A DNA stretch of 13,506 nucleotides, from NCBI GenBank assembly GCA_937901345.1, contig CALCHM010000135.1:1-13506 (forward strand), in the 5' to 3' direction. Shown here one piece after another: positions 6,185 to 13,506 of this stretch. A model generated the notes under the pieces. It saw only the letters and a list, made by a program, of their open reading frames with translations. It did not search any database and was not told the DNA's origin. The DNA comes from an uncultured Prevotella sp. GTDB lineage: Bacteria; Bacteroidota; Bacteroidia; Bacteroidales; Bacteroidaceae. Made by a program: the position numbers and the translations under genes. Numbering within the stretch: the stretch's first letter is position 1; each line of letters begins with the position of its first letter.

Positions 6185-8307
6185 GAGTTCAGTCCTTTCA
6201 TGGTGAGCGCCACTCGCCCACGTTCGTAATCAATGTCTAACACCTTAACCTGAACGCGCTGTTGGAGCGTCACAACTTCGTTGGGGTCTTTCACGTACTT
6301 GTCTGCCAACTGCGACACGTGGACCAATCCCTTCACCTTAATCCCCATATCTACAAAACATCCAAAGTTCGTGATGTTCGAAATGATGCCCGGCACCACC
6401 ATCCCCACTTCGAGGTCGTCAATCGTGCGGAGCGATTTGTCGAAACTGAATACGGTTGCCATACCGCGCGGGTCGCGTCCGGGTTTGGCAAGTTCTGCCA
6501 TAATGTCGGTGAGCGTGGGAAGTCCCACTTCTGCCGTGCAATAACGTTGCAAATCAATGCCGTTGCGCTTTTCTGCCGAGGCAATAAGTTCAGGCACCTT
6601 ACACCCTGCATCCTTCGCCATTTGCTCCACGAGTGCATAGCGTTCGGGGTGCACGGCGGTATTATCAAGGGGATTCTTGGCATCGGGGATACGCAAGAAA
6701 CCTGCACACTGCTCATAAGCTTTCGCGCCGAGGCGTGGTACTTTGAGCAATTCGCGACGCGAAGTAAAGGCACCATTTTCAGCACGATAATCCACGATGT
6801 TTTGTGCCAACGAGGGGCCAAGACCTGAGATATACGTGAGCAAATGCTTGCTGGCAGTGTTGAGATTTACACCAACCGTATTCACACAACTTTCAACCGT
6901 AAGATCGAGAGAGTGTTTGAGCGCCGTTTGATCCACATCGTGTTGATACTGCCCCACCCCGATGCTCTTCGGGTCTATCTTCACGAGTTCGGCAAGAGGG
7001 TCGGAAAGGCGACGCGCGATACTCACAGCTCCGCGAACCGTTACGTCGTAGTCGGGAAACTCATCGCGGGCAATTTTTGAGGCAGAATAAACCGATGCTC
7101 CGTCTTCGCTGACAAGGAAGATGGCAACGTCTTTCAAATGCAGCGACTGCACGAGTTCCTCCGTTTCACGTCCGGCAGTACCATTACCAATCGCCACCGC
7201 CTCAATCTTATATTGCTCAATCAGCGTGGAGAGTTTGCCACACGAACGTGCCCATTGCTGCTGGGGCTGGTGAGGATAAATCGTCTCGTTATGGAGTAAG
7301 TTTCCCTGAGCATCCAGGCACACCACCTTACATCCTGTACGGAAACCAGGGTCAATCCCCATGATACGTTTTTGTCCGAGCGGAGCGGCAAGGAGCAACT
7401 GCTTGAGGTTCGTAGTGAAGACACGAATAGCCTCTTCATCGGCACGCTGCTTTGAACTTGCGGCAAATTCGGTTTCAATAGAGGGTTTCAACAGACGCTT
7501 ATAGGCATCGGCAAGGGCGAGTTTCACCTGTTCGCCCGCCTTTCCGTACTTGGGATAACGGCGGCCGAGGCGTTCGAGGCAATCCTCTTCATCGCGAGGA
7601 TTAATCGCAACTCGCAAGAAACCCTCTTCCTCTCCACGGCGAATGGCCAAAAGACGGTGACTCGTGCAGCGGTTAAGGGGTTCGCTGAAGTCAAAATAGT
7701 CGCGATACTTTGCCGCTTCCTCCTGCTTGGTTTTTATCACCTTTGATGAAATTACTGCGTTGAGTTCGAAAGTTCGGCGAAGCGTGTTGCGCACGTCTTC
7801 ATTCTCGCTCATCTGTTCGGCAATAATGTCGCGTGCCCCTTGAAGGGCGTCTTCAATTGTAGGTACCTCATCCGTGAGGAAGTCCTTCGCACGTGCTTCA
7901 GGGTCGTTGTTGGGTTTCAACAAGATTTCGTTAGCCAAGGGTTCGAGTCCCTTTTTGCGCGCCACTTCGGCGCGCGTCTTGCGCTTAGGTTTGAAAGGCA
8001 AATAGATGTCTTCGAGCACCGTAGCGTTCCAACAATCTTCAATACGCTTGCGGAGTTCATCGGTCAGTTTGCCCTGCTCTTCAATAGTTTGGGTGATATA
8101 CTCCTTACGATGGAGCAACTCATGCAGTTTTTCATGCTGCTCGGCAATCTGTGCGATTGCCACTTCATCAAGTCCACCCGTTGCCTCCTTGCGATAGCGC
8201 GACACAAAAGGAATCGTAGCACCATCGTCCAAAAGATTTACCGTATTCTCCACCTGACGCTCGCGCAAATTCAGGCTTTTGGCTATAAGGGATATTATTT
8301 GTTGCAT
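6181..8307 (-). CDS. tex: Transcription accessory protein Tex (S1 RNA-binding)
   Basis: A 708-residue cytoplasmic protein with full Tex architecture. The helical N-terminal region begins with the characteristic GATIPFVSRYRKEATGGLDE (29-48). A YqgF/RuvX-like domain follows (about 313-440, with MGIDPGFRTGCK), then helix-hairpin-helix repeats (about 485-540, GLGPSLAQNIVDYR and VPRLGAKAYEQCAGFLRI), and a C-terminal S1 domain (632-704, VGMVVPGIISNITNFGCFVD). Tex binds nucleic acid and is linked to RNA polymerase, as a relative of eukaryotic Spt6. The stop codon overlaps the tadA start by 4 nt, and 87 nt separate it from glmM upstream. Nothing truncated or unusual is visible. Confidence 0.96.
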   Translation of the reverse strand: MQQIISLIAKSLNLRERQVENTVNLLDDGATIPFVSRYRKEATGGLDEVAIAQIAEQHEKLHELLHRKEYITQTIEEQGKLTDELRKRIEDCWNATVLEDIYLPFKPKRKTRAEVARKKGLEPLANEILLKPNNDPEARAKDFLTDEVPTIEDALQGARDIIAEQMSENEDVRNTLRRTFELNAVISSKVIKTKQEEAAKYRDYFDFSEPLNRCTSHRLLAIRRGEEEGFLRVAINPRDEEDCLERLGRRYPKYGKAGEQVKLALADAYKRLLKPSIETEFAASSKQRADEEAIRVFTTNLKQLLLAAPLGQKRIMGIDPGFRTGCKVVCLDAQGNLLHNETIYPHQPQQQWARSCGKLSTLIEQYKIEAVAIGNGTAGRETEELVQSLHLKDVAIFLVSEDGASVYSASKIARDEFPDYDVTVRGAVSIARRLSDPLAELVKIDPKSIGVGQYQHDVDQTALKHSLDLTVESCVNTVGVNLNTASKHLLTYISGLGPSLAQNIVDYRAENGAFTSRRELLKVPRLGAKAYEQCAGFLRIPDAKNPLDNTAVHPERYALVEQMAKDAGCKVPELIASAEKRNGIDLQRYCTAEVGLPTLTDIMAELAKPGRDPRGMATVFSFDKSLRTIDDLEVGMVVPGIISNITNFGCFVDMGIKVKGLVHVSQLADKYVKDPNEVVTLQQRVQVKVLDIDYERGRVALTMKGLNS

Positions 8308-8394
8308 TAATTCAATTGTATGCTTTTAAGGCGTTAAAATCTGTAGGGGGGTAAGGTTTTTAGAATCATGAAACTCTTTATACCCTCACACCAT

Positions 8395-9747
8395 TTATTC
8401 ATGCACCACATAACCACACACTTCGATAGCATCGGTTACGATTTTGATACATTTTTCACACGTAGGAATGTCGGCAGCCTCAGCCATGACACGCACAAGG
8501 GGTTCTGTTCCCGAAGGGCGCACTAGCATTCGTCCGTTTCCGCCAAGTGCAGCCTCGGCATTCTTCACGGCGTCGTTCACGAGCGGTGCCGACAACACCA
8601 AGTTCTTGTCCGTCACGCGAACGTTGACAAGCAATTGCGGATAAAGCGTTACGGGAGCAGTGAGTTCAGAGAGTTTGCGTTTCTTGGCCAACATGACTTC
8701 CATGATTTTAAGACTTGTCAAGATGCCATCGCCTGTAGATGCATGCTTGGCGAAGATAACATGCCCTGATTGCTCTCCACCAATTATATTATTGTGTGCC
8801 GCCATGTAATCGTAAACATTCTTGTCGCCCACGGCGGTCTTGGCGTAATCAATACCAAGTTTGTCAAGCGCCTTAAAGAGTCCTATGTTCGACATAACAG
8901 TAGCCACCACCGTGTTATTATCTAACTGGTTGCGCTCCTTCAAGTAGGCAGCCGAAACGTAGAGAATCTTATCACCATCCACTACATTTCCCTGCTCATC
9001 CACACATAGGCAGCGGTCGGCATCGCCATCATACGCAAAACCTACATCAAGTCCTTTTTCGAGGACAAACTGCTGCAATCCGGCAATGTGCGTACTGCCT
9101 GCATTGCGATTAATATTTGTGCCGTCAGGTTCAGCATTCATCACATAGGTCTTTGCTCCAAGCGCATTGAAAACTGAAGCGGCAATGTCCCATGCGCTTC
9201 CGTTGGCACAATCCAAACCTACCTTCATCCCCTTAAACGAATGTACGCCTAAAGAGATGAGATAACCGATGTAACGATTACGCCCCTCCACATAGTCAAT
9301 GGTTCTGCCGATGGCATCTTTCGTGGCGTAAGGCGGAATGCCCGTTTTACCATCTAAGAAATCCTCAATGCGCTCAATCGTTGCGTCTTCCATCTTCTCA
9401 CCATTGCTATTGATGAGTTTAATGCCATTGTCGTAATACGGATTGTGACTTGCTGAAATCATGATGCCACAATCGAAACCGTCACACTTCGTAATGTAGG
9501 CCACAGAGGGCGTTGTTGTAACATGCAAGAGGTAAGCATCAGCACCCGAAGAGGTAATGCCTGCAGCAAGAGCATATTCTAACATATAAGATGAGCGACG
9601 CGTGTCCTTACCTATAACGATGCGCCCACTTCGGTTGGGGGCACTGAAGTACCAACCAAGGAAACGCCCTATTTTAAAAGCATGTTTCGCAGTGAGTTCA
9701 ACGTTTGCCTCACCGCGAAAACCATCTGTTCCGAAATATCGTCCCAT
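8395..9747 (-). CDS. glmM: Phosphoglucosamine mutase (GlmM-type phosphohexomutase)
   Basis: A 450-residue alpha-D-phosphohexomutase that would interconvert glucosamine-6-phosphate and glucosamine-1-phosphate on the way to UDP-GlcNAc for peptidoglycan and lipid A. The phosphoserine loop ISASHNP holds S100, the metal loop is D240-GDADR245, the sugar-binding loop GGEQSGH (323-329) is typical of GlmM rather than PMM/PGM, and the phosphate-binding loop is RPSGTEP (410-416). I chose the ATG at 9747 because MGRYFGTDGFRG is the family N-terminus; the frame extends eight residues upstream (to 9771) into Lys-rich sequence and the repeat. Bacteroidetes carry several related mutases, so a phosphomannomutase activity cannot be excluded. 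Confidence 0.9.
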   Translation of the reverse strand: MGRYFGTDGFRGEANVELTAKHAFKIGRFLGWYFSAPNRSGRIVIGKDTRRSSYMLEYALAAGITSSGADAYLLHVTTTPSVAYITKCDGFDCGIMISASHNPYYDNGIKLINSNGEKMEDATIERIEDFLDGKTGIPPYATKDAIGRTIDYVEGRNRYIGYLISLGVHSFKGMKVGLDCANGSAWDIAASVFNALGAKTYVMNAEPDGTNINRNAGSTHIAGLQQFVLEKGLDVGFAYDGDADRCLCVDEQGNVVDGDKILYVSAAYLKERNQLDNNTVVATVMSNIGLFKALDKLGIDYAKTAVGDKNVYDYMAAHNNIIGGEQSGHVIFAKHASTGDGILTSLKIMEVMLAKKRKLSELTAPVTLYPQLLVNVRVTDKNLVLSAPLVNDAVKNAEAALGGNGRMLVRPSGTEPLVRVMAEAADIPTCEKCIKIVTDAIEVCGYVVHE

Positions 9748-9762
9748 AATTTTCTTTTTTTT

Positions 9763-9851
9763 AAAGTACAAAGTACAGAGTACAGAGTACAGTTGCCATC
9801 CGGAACATAAACCGCATGGAGTTGTACTCTGTACTCTGTACTTTGTACTCT
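9763..9851. repeat. Inverted heptamer element between ddh and glmM
   Basis: Four 7-bp units at 9763-9790 (two AAAGTAC, two AGAGTAC) face four inverted units at 9824-9851. The 28-nt arms match at 27 of 28 positions around a 33-nt loop, which itself contains CCATCCGG facing CCGCATGG. A transcript would fold into a very stable hairpin. It begins 4 nt after the ddh stop and ends 15 nt before the glmM ATG, filling the spacer between the two genes. Confidence 0.93.
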
Positions 9852-9855
9852 TAAT

Positions 9856-10764
9856 TTACACAAGTCTTGCAATCCAATCTTCGCGGTCGCCAGCAAGGTA
9901 ATCAATCACAGGGATTTCAACCATTGTGTAGCATCCGGGGCGCTGACGCATGGCAGCGCGTGCCGCACAAACGAGCACCTGACCTGTGAGGGCGGGATTG
10001 TTGATCTTCATATTGAATTCAAACAACTGATTCTGCGTTTTGCCTGACACACCCTTGCGCACCAAATTTACGCCATGCCCCATGTCAATCACATCGTCCA
10101 CACAGGGCACCTGAATCACATGAGTTTCATCATTAACGAAGTAGGCATCGGCCTTGATGGCAGCAGCAACTGTTGCAAAGTCATATCCTTCTTCCAATTC
10201 AATATATACCATACGGCGATGGATGCCTTGTCCTGTAGGAATAGTCATTGACAGCGCCGCCTTCACACCAGGAATCGCCTTCACGGCAACAGTGTGCCCC
10301 ATTGACATGCCTGGTCCAAAGTTTGTATAAGTAATTCCCTTGGGCGCTACAGCCTGAAGCAAAGTGCGTACTACGCTATCGCTTCCGGGATCCCAACCTG
10401 CAGCAATCACACTTACGGCATTGCCTGCAACGGCGGCCTCACCAAGACTCTTGCGAAGTGGAACAATTTGGCTGTGAATATCAAAACTATCTACAGTGTG
10501 GATACCCTTAGCGAGGATTGTTTTTGCCATTGCCTCTACACTACGCGTAGGAGTTGAGAGAATCGCAACATCCACATCCTTCAACGCTGCGATATCGCTT
10601 ACAACTTCATAAGGTGTGAGTTCAGCAGGTTTGTTTGCGGCACCATTACGACGCACAACGCCTGCAACTTCCATATCGGGGGCCGCTTCAAGTGCCTCGA
10701 GCGCATAGCGACCTATGTTTCCGTAACCCACAATGGCTACTCGTGTTTTCTTTTCTGTGTTCAT
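9856..10764 (-). CDS. ddh: meso-Diaminopimelate dehydrogenase
   Basis: A 302-residue NADPH-dependent enzyme that forms meso-2,6-diaminopimelate from tetrahydrodipicolinate and ammonia in one step, feeding lysine and peptidoglycan synthesis. The N-terminal Rossmann motif is VGYGNIG (12-18). VDSFDIH (91-97), AGWDPGSDS (122-130), FGPGMSMGHTVAVK (149-162) and MTIPTGQGIHRR (173-184) are typical of the Ddh family, and the length is standard. It sits between an outer-membrane protein gene and glmM, whose product also serves the cell wall, and both flanking spacers are occupied by heptamer hairpins. There is no sign of damage. Confidence 0.95.
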   Translation of the reverse strand: MNTEKKTRVAIVGYGNIGRYALEALEAAPDMEVAGVVRRNGAANKPAELTPYEVVSDIAALKDVDVAILSTPTRSVEAMAKTILAKGIHTVDSFDIHSQIVPLRKSLGEAAVAGNAVSVIAAGWDPGSDSVVRTLLQAVAPKGITYTNFGPGMSMGHTVAVKAIPGVKAALSMTIPTGQGIHRRMVYIELEEGYDFATVAAAIKADAYFVNDETHVIQVPCVDDVIDMGHGVNLVRKGVSGKTQNQLFEFNMKINNPALTGQVLVCAARAAMRQRPGCYTMVEIPVIDYLAGDREDWIARLV

Positions 10765-10778
10765 AGTTATATTTTTTT

Positions 10779-10886
10779 AGAGTACAACTGACAGAGTACA
10801 GAGTACAAGTACCATGCGGAGGAGACTTCTAACATCATCACACATTCTCCCAAGAGTTGTACTCTGTACTCTGTTATCTGTTCTCT
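10779..10886. repeat. Inverted heptamer element between omp and ddh
   Basis: Four 7-bp units at 10779-10806 (AGAGTAC, AACTGAC, AGAGTAC, AGAGTAC) face four inverted units at 10859-10886. The inner 16 nt of the arms are perfectly complementary; the outer units differ at four positions. The loop is 52 nt and starts with a CCATGCGG close to that in the 9763-9851 element. It begins 5 nt after the upstream stop codon and ends 14 nt before the ddh ATG. Confidence 0.92.
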
Positions 10887-10891
10887 ATAAT

Positions 10892-11683
10892 TTACTTTCC
10901 AGCAGGGCGCAAACGGCGCTCATCGTTCAACTTACGCTGCAATTCAAGCACCTCGCGATGCTTCTTTTCTATTTCAGCGTCCTTGTTCTTCACAATGGTG
11001 CGAAGGTCGTTAATCTTTGCGTTAAGCGCATCTTCCTCGGGTTGATCGTAAAGTCTGCTCTTCGTAAAATAGCGTTTGCCATTCGAACCCTTGAAGTAAT
11101 AAGTCAAACCCGCAGTCAACTGCACCTGTGCATGACCTGCGTGATAAGCATTTGCCGAAAGGTCCCAAACAATGTAGGGGCGTAAAGAGAGGCCAAGCGC
11201 CTTCTGTTTGCCGAAACGATAATTGAAGTTCAAACCTGCCGTTGAGGTGAAGTTTTCACCATCTTCGCCCTGATAAGATGGCACATACCAATGGTTGAGA
11301 CCAAAACCATAAACCGCTTCCATTTCGAAAGTGCGTGCCTGACGATAACCATAGAAAACGTTTGACAAACTCACACGTCCTAGAAGCGAAGTATGAATAT
11401 TATCAATAGCGTTTTGCGTACCGCGCTGTTCCACACCGCTAGTGTTCACGCCCAATGTGGTTTGAAGTTCCACACCTATTGTGGGTGAAAATTGCTTGCC
11501 GAGTTGAATGCCCATAACGGCACGCTCACTACCCAAGAACGAATGTCCCTTCAACGGGGTTGTTCCACCCAATTGCACACCTGCATAACAATTATCAAAG
11601 GCCTTATGACCTACGTATTGCGCTGACCCTGTCAACGCCACAACTCCCATCAGGAGCGAAAGCATTATTTTCTTCATTTGCAT
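10892..11683 (-). CDS. Outer-membrane beta-barrel protein with C-terminal coiled coil
   Basis: A 263-residue secreted protein. Residues 1-21 are a signal peptide (MKK core, hydrophobic LSLLMGVVALTG, cleavage after SA before QY). Residues 30-198 show alternating amphipathic strands ending in TAGLTYYFKG, fitting an eight-stranded OmpA/OmpW-like barrel. Residues 215-258 are a charged, heptad-like coiled coil, and the chain ends in RRLRPAGK. Related Bacteroidales proteins often continue into an OmpA peptidoglycan-binding domain, which is absent here. An internal Met (M3, at 11677) is an alternative start. Transcription likely starts at the TATTTTTG box upstream. It is the first gene of the leftward block; its role is probably structural or in envelope interaction. 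Confidence 0.82.
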   Translation of the reverse strand: MQMKKIMLSLLMGVVALTGSAQYVGHKAFDNCYAGVQLGGTTPLKGHSFLGSERAVMGIQLGKQFSPTIGVELQTTLGVNTSGVEQRGTQNAIDNIHTSLLGRVSLSNVFYGYRQARTFEMEAVYGFGLNHWYVPSYQGEDGENFTSTAGLNFNYRFGKQKALGLSLRPYIVWDLSANAYHAGHAQVQLTAGLTYYFKGSNGKRYFTKSRLYDQPEEDALNAKINDLRTIVKNKDAEIEKKHREVLELQRKLNDERRLRPAGK

Positions 11684-11711
11684 TTTTCTTTATAAATGAA
11701 TGTATCGCTGG

Positions 11712-11719
11712 CAAAAATA
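11712..11719 (-). promoter_or_regulatory. Candidate -7 box for the outer-membrane protein gene
   Basis: The minus strand reads TATTTTTG, an exact match to the Bacteroidetes -7 consensus TAnnTTTG, 28 nt upstream of the start codon. No strong -33 TTTG is seen at the expected distance. Confidence 0.55.
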
Positions 11720-11846
11720 CAAACTTTGCACCGTAACGCTGACGATTTAACTGTTTTTTTTAGCGCTATCTATAAAAACTGTTTGCTCACACGGAACGTA
11801 TTTCCAAAATCCAAAGGGTTTTCTTCCTTAGACAACATTTTAATTG

Positions 11847-11854
11847 TACATTTG
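11847..11854 (+). promoter_or_regulatory. Candidate -7 box for the WxcM-like gene
   Basis: TACATTTG matches the Bacteroidetes -7 consensus TAnnTTTG exactly, 24 nt before the ATG at 11879. A T-rich TTTTC at 11819-11823 is a weak -33 candidate. With the box at 11712-11719 it makes a divergent promoter region. Confidence 0.55.
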
Positions 11855-11878
11855 CAACAGTCTACATCCCCCTTTCTT

Positions 11879-12274
11879 ATGGATAAACTCATCACCCATA
11901 CCGACTCGCGCGGCAGTCTTACCATTGTTGAAGCGTTAAAGAATTTCCCCTTCACCATTGATCGAGCATACTGGCTTCACAGTGTGCCCGAAGGTGCCGA
12001 ACGTGGGTATCATGCCAGTCGCTCATGCTACGAATACCTCGTAGCGATGTGTGGCAGTGTGGAGATTGTTTTGGAAGATGTAACAGGGCGCCATACTTAC
12101 GTGCTCAACAAGAAGGACGAAGGACTCATCGTGCCGCCCTACACGTGGATTGAATTGAAGAACTTCTCCTCTGATGCCGTTCTGCTTGTATTGGCTTCGG
12201 ACGGTTATCAACCAGAAAGTTACATCAATGATTATAATGAGTTTCGGAAAGAAATCCTACGAAGTAATAAGTAA
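11879..12274 (+). CDS. WxcM/FdtA-like cupin protein (sugar 3,4-ketoisomerase family)
   Basis: A 131-residue single-domain cupin. RGSLTIVEA (11-19), AERGYHASRS (40-49), GSVEIVLED (59-67), IVPPYTWIEL (84-93), LLVLASD (102-108) and YINDYNEF (115-122) follow the FdtA/QdtA pattern of dTDP-4-keto-6-deoxyhexose 3,4-ketoisomerases used in surface polysaccharide synthesis. The usual HxH in the cupin strand is H45-A-S47 here, and the nearby Gln is Glu52, so the standard chemistry may be lost or changed. The ATG at 11879 is chosen because homology begins there and a -7 box sits 24 nt upstream; the frame is open back to 11696 but that part looks non-coding. It is followed by a GNAT gene, a common partner. 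Confidence 0.85.
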   Translation: MDKLITHTDSRGSLTIVEALKNFPFTIDRAYWLHSVPEGAERGYHASRSCYEYLVAMCGSVEIVLEDVTGRHTYVLNKKDEGLIVPPYTWIELKNFSSDAVLLVLASDGYQPESYINDYNEFRKEILRSNK

Positions 12275-12328
12275 CGGTCCTTTAGGTCATACACACCAAG
12301 TAACCCCCAAGAGGAATTACCCACGCCT

Positions 12329-12378
12329 CACTACTCACTACTCACTACTCTCTCCTCACTACTAACTACTCCCCCCCC
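12329..12378. repeat. CACTACT heptamer array plus C8 tract before the acyltransferase gene
   Basis: Six contiguous 7-bp units run from 12329 to 12370: three perfect CACTACT, one CTCTCCT, one CACTACT and one AACTACT. Eight cytosines (12371-12378) follow and abut the GTG at 12379. The reading frame of the downstream gene stays open back to 12304 but has no ATG there. Both the array and the homopolymer are prone to slippage. Confidence 0.9.
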
Positions 12379-13335
12379 GTGCCCAACGCTACTTACTCTA
12401 TCAAGCGCTACACTCCTGCACTGCGCAACACGTGGGACGCATTTATCCGCGTCTCACGCAATGGTACATTTCTGTTAGAACGTGGATTCATGGATTATCA
12501 CGCCGACCGCTTTACGGATCACTCCCTGCTTTTCTACCGTGATGAAAAACTCATCGCCTTACTCCCTGCTGAGGAAAGAGAGGGGACACTGACATCTCAC
12601 GGCGGGTTAACCTATGGCGGACTTATTTTCGGGGATGAAGGAACAGCCGTAAGCACACTGAAATGTTTTGAGAACCTCATCCACTATTTGAAAACAGCAA
12701 CTCAGATTCAAACCCTACGCTACAGTCCTCCCCCAGCATTCTATGCGAATTACCCCAGCCAAGAAGATCGCTATGCGCTCTTCCGTATCGGAGGGACACT
12801 CACAGCGCTGAAACTCACGTCGGTCATCCCGTTAGGAAGTCCACTCCCCATGAATCAATTACGCAAGCGCAAGGTAAAGGCATGCGAAAAAGCAGGTCTA
12901 CAACTCATGAGCGACACGAACTTCGCGGCATTTTGGGGCATACTGGAGGAGAACCTCAAGACCCGCCACAACGTGCGCCCCGTGCATACGCTCCAGGAAA
13001 TGCAACTCCTCCATAGTCGTTTTCCCGACAACATCCACCTTCACCGAATGGTTGACAGCGCAGGGCAGACACATGGTGGGTGTGTCGTATTTGAAACTCA
13101 AACAACGGCACACATTCAGTACATCGCCTCAACACCCTACGGCAGAGCGCATGGAGCGCTTGACGGACTCTTCAACCGCCTCATTCATGAAGTGTATGCC
13201 CACAAACAATGGTTGGATTTTGGCGTAAGTGTGGAACAAGGCGGCGCCATCCTCAACGAAGGACTCGTCATGCAGAAGGAAGGATTCGGCGCGAGGGCAT
13301 TTAATTATGAAACGTGGGAAGTACGGATAAAATAA
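12379..13335 (+). CDS. GNAT/FemAB-like acyltransferase
   Basis: A 318-residue cytoplasmic protein with two GNAT-like halves, as in FemAB-related transferases. WDAFIRVSRNGTFLLERGFMDYH (19-41), KLIALLPA (57-64) and SHGGLTYGGLIFG (73-85) mark the N-terminal half. THGGCVVFET (231-240), IQYIASTPYGRAHGALDGLF (246-265) and the C-terminal LNEGLVMQKEGFGAR form the second half. Such proteins often lie next to WxcM/FdtA-type cupins in Bacteroidetes and are presumed to acylate an amino sugar or related acceptor for the cell surface; the substrate is unknown. The start is GTG, the only plausible one, directly after a C8 tract and a heptamer array, 104 nt from the upstream stop. A hairpin begins 2 nt after the stop codon. 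Confidence 0.82.
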   Translation: MPNATYSIKRYTPALRNTWDAFIRVSRNGTFLLERGFMDYHADRFTDHSLLFYRDEKLIALLPAEEREGTLTSHGGLTYGGLIFGDEGTAVSTLKCFENLIHYLKTATQIQTLRYSPPPAFYANYPSQEDRYALFRIGGTLTALKLTSVIPLGSPLPMNQLRKRKVKACEKAGLQLMSDTNFAAFWGILEENLKTRHNVRPVHTLQEMQLLHSRFPDNIHLHRMVDSAGQTHGGCVVFETQTTAHIQYIASTPYGRAHGALDGLFNRLIHEVYAHKQWLDFGVSVEQGGAILNEGLVMQKEGFGARAFNYETWEVRIK

Positions 13336-13337
13336 GG

Positions 13338-13390
13338 AGAAAGGAGAAATAACCTTGCGCCCAACAGGTGCTGGTTGATTTCTCCTTTCT
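13338..13390 (+). terminator. Long hairpin after the acyltransferase gene, probable terminator
   Basis: A 13-bp perfect stem (AGAAAGGAGAAAT with its complement at 13378-13390) continues inward through AACC/GGTT past a one-base bulge and an inner GCGCC/GGTGC stem. TCTCTTTTGG follows. It lies 2 nt downstream of the stop codon, so it probably ends the two-gene plus-strand transcript. Confidence 0.7.
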
Positions 13391-13414
13391 TCTCTTTTGG
13401 TAACAATATAGGAG

Positions 13415-13492
13415 TTAACCCAATACCACAGACCCCCCGCCCTTTGGGCACTTGACCTCGCAACCTCGGTCTTCCTCCTCCTCGTAAGGCAT
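13415..13492 (-). CDS. Very short reading frame at the window edge, uncertain
   Basis: The frame is 25 codons from the ATG at 13492 (it also stays open upstream to the window end), starting MPYEEEEDRGCE and ending VVLG. It could be the C-terminus of a gene beginning outside the window or chance coding in a purine-rich strand. I recognise no family. The complementary strand is C-rich and carries no better frame. Confidence 0.15.
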   Translation of the reverse strand: MPYEEEEDRGCEVKCPKGGGSVVLG

Positions 13493-13506
13493 AGTATAAA
13501 CAAGTT

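Noticed and set aside
9748..9771. Eight-residue N-terminal extension of GlmM
   Set aside because: It is Lys-rich sequence running into the heptamer repeat; the family begins MGRYFGTDG at 9747.
11696..11878. N-terminal extension of the WxcM-like protein
   Set aside because: The extension has no family similarity and would overlap the -7 box and the divergent promoter region; the family N-terminus begins at the ATG at 11879.
12174..12365. Plus-strand frame overlapping the end of the WxcM-like gene and the heptamer array
   Set aside because: Out of frame with the supported gene, and its C-terminal half is a translation of the spacer and repeat.

Overview
The window reads as a Bacteroidales chromosome, most likely Prevotellaceae or a close relative. 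The evidence is a meso-diaminopimelate dehydrogenase, a Prevotella/Porphyromonas-style outer-membrane barrel protein, A-rich start regions in place of strong Shine-Dalgarno sites, and TAnnTTTG -7 boxes of the Bacteroidetes type. Genus-level assignment is inference.

Left part (1-3889, minus strand, visibly A+T-rich): a compact defence-type operon read right to left as fic, a small XRE regulator, hsdM and hsdS. The spacers are 12, 117 and 6 nt, and hsdS runs off the window edge. The methyltransferase subunit carries an N-terminal PD-(D/E)XK-like (HSDR_N-type) domain, so modification and a possible nuclease sit in one chain. The Fic protein carries an in-frame 21-bp minisatellite and a C-terminal winged helix. 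No HsdR helicase is visible here.

Middle (3890-5269): about 1.4 kb with at most one short ORF. It holds many palindromes: a perfect 22-bp palindrome, a CGCTAATTAGCG palindrome with dispersed half-sites, a 12-bp tandem repeat, a 35-nt hairpin, a pair of 28-bp palindromes in opposite orientation, and a strong stem-loop that probably ends the next operon. Base composition changes across this stretch, so it looks like the boundary between acquired and core DNA.

Core block (5270-11683, minus strand, higher G+C): omp, ddh, glmM, tex, tadA, yraN, all co-directional. They cover an outer-membrane barrel, lysine/meso-DAP synthesis, amino-sugar supply for the cell wall, transcription accessory factor Tex, tRNA inosine formation and a YraN nuclease-like protein. 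Three of the spacers contain arrays of a 7-bp unit (consensus AGAGTAC). In two of them the arrays are arranged as 4 units, a loop, and 4 inverted units, placed a few nt after the upstream stop and 14-15 nt before the next start.

Right part (11684-13506, plus strand): divergent promoters, then a WxcM/FdtA-type cupin and a GNAT/FemAB-like acyltransferase, a pair typical of surface-sugar modification. Their spacer carries a different 7-bp array (CACTACT) followed by a C8 tract touching the GTG start. A long hairpin follows the last stop codon.
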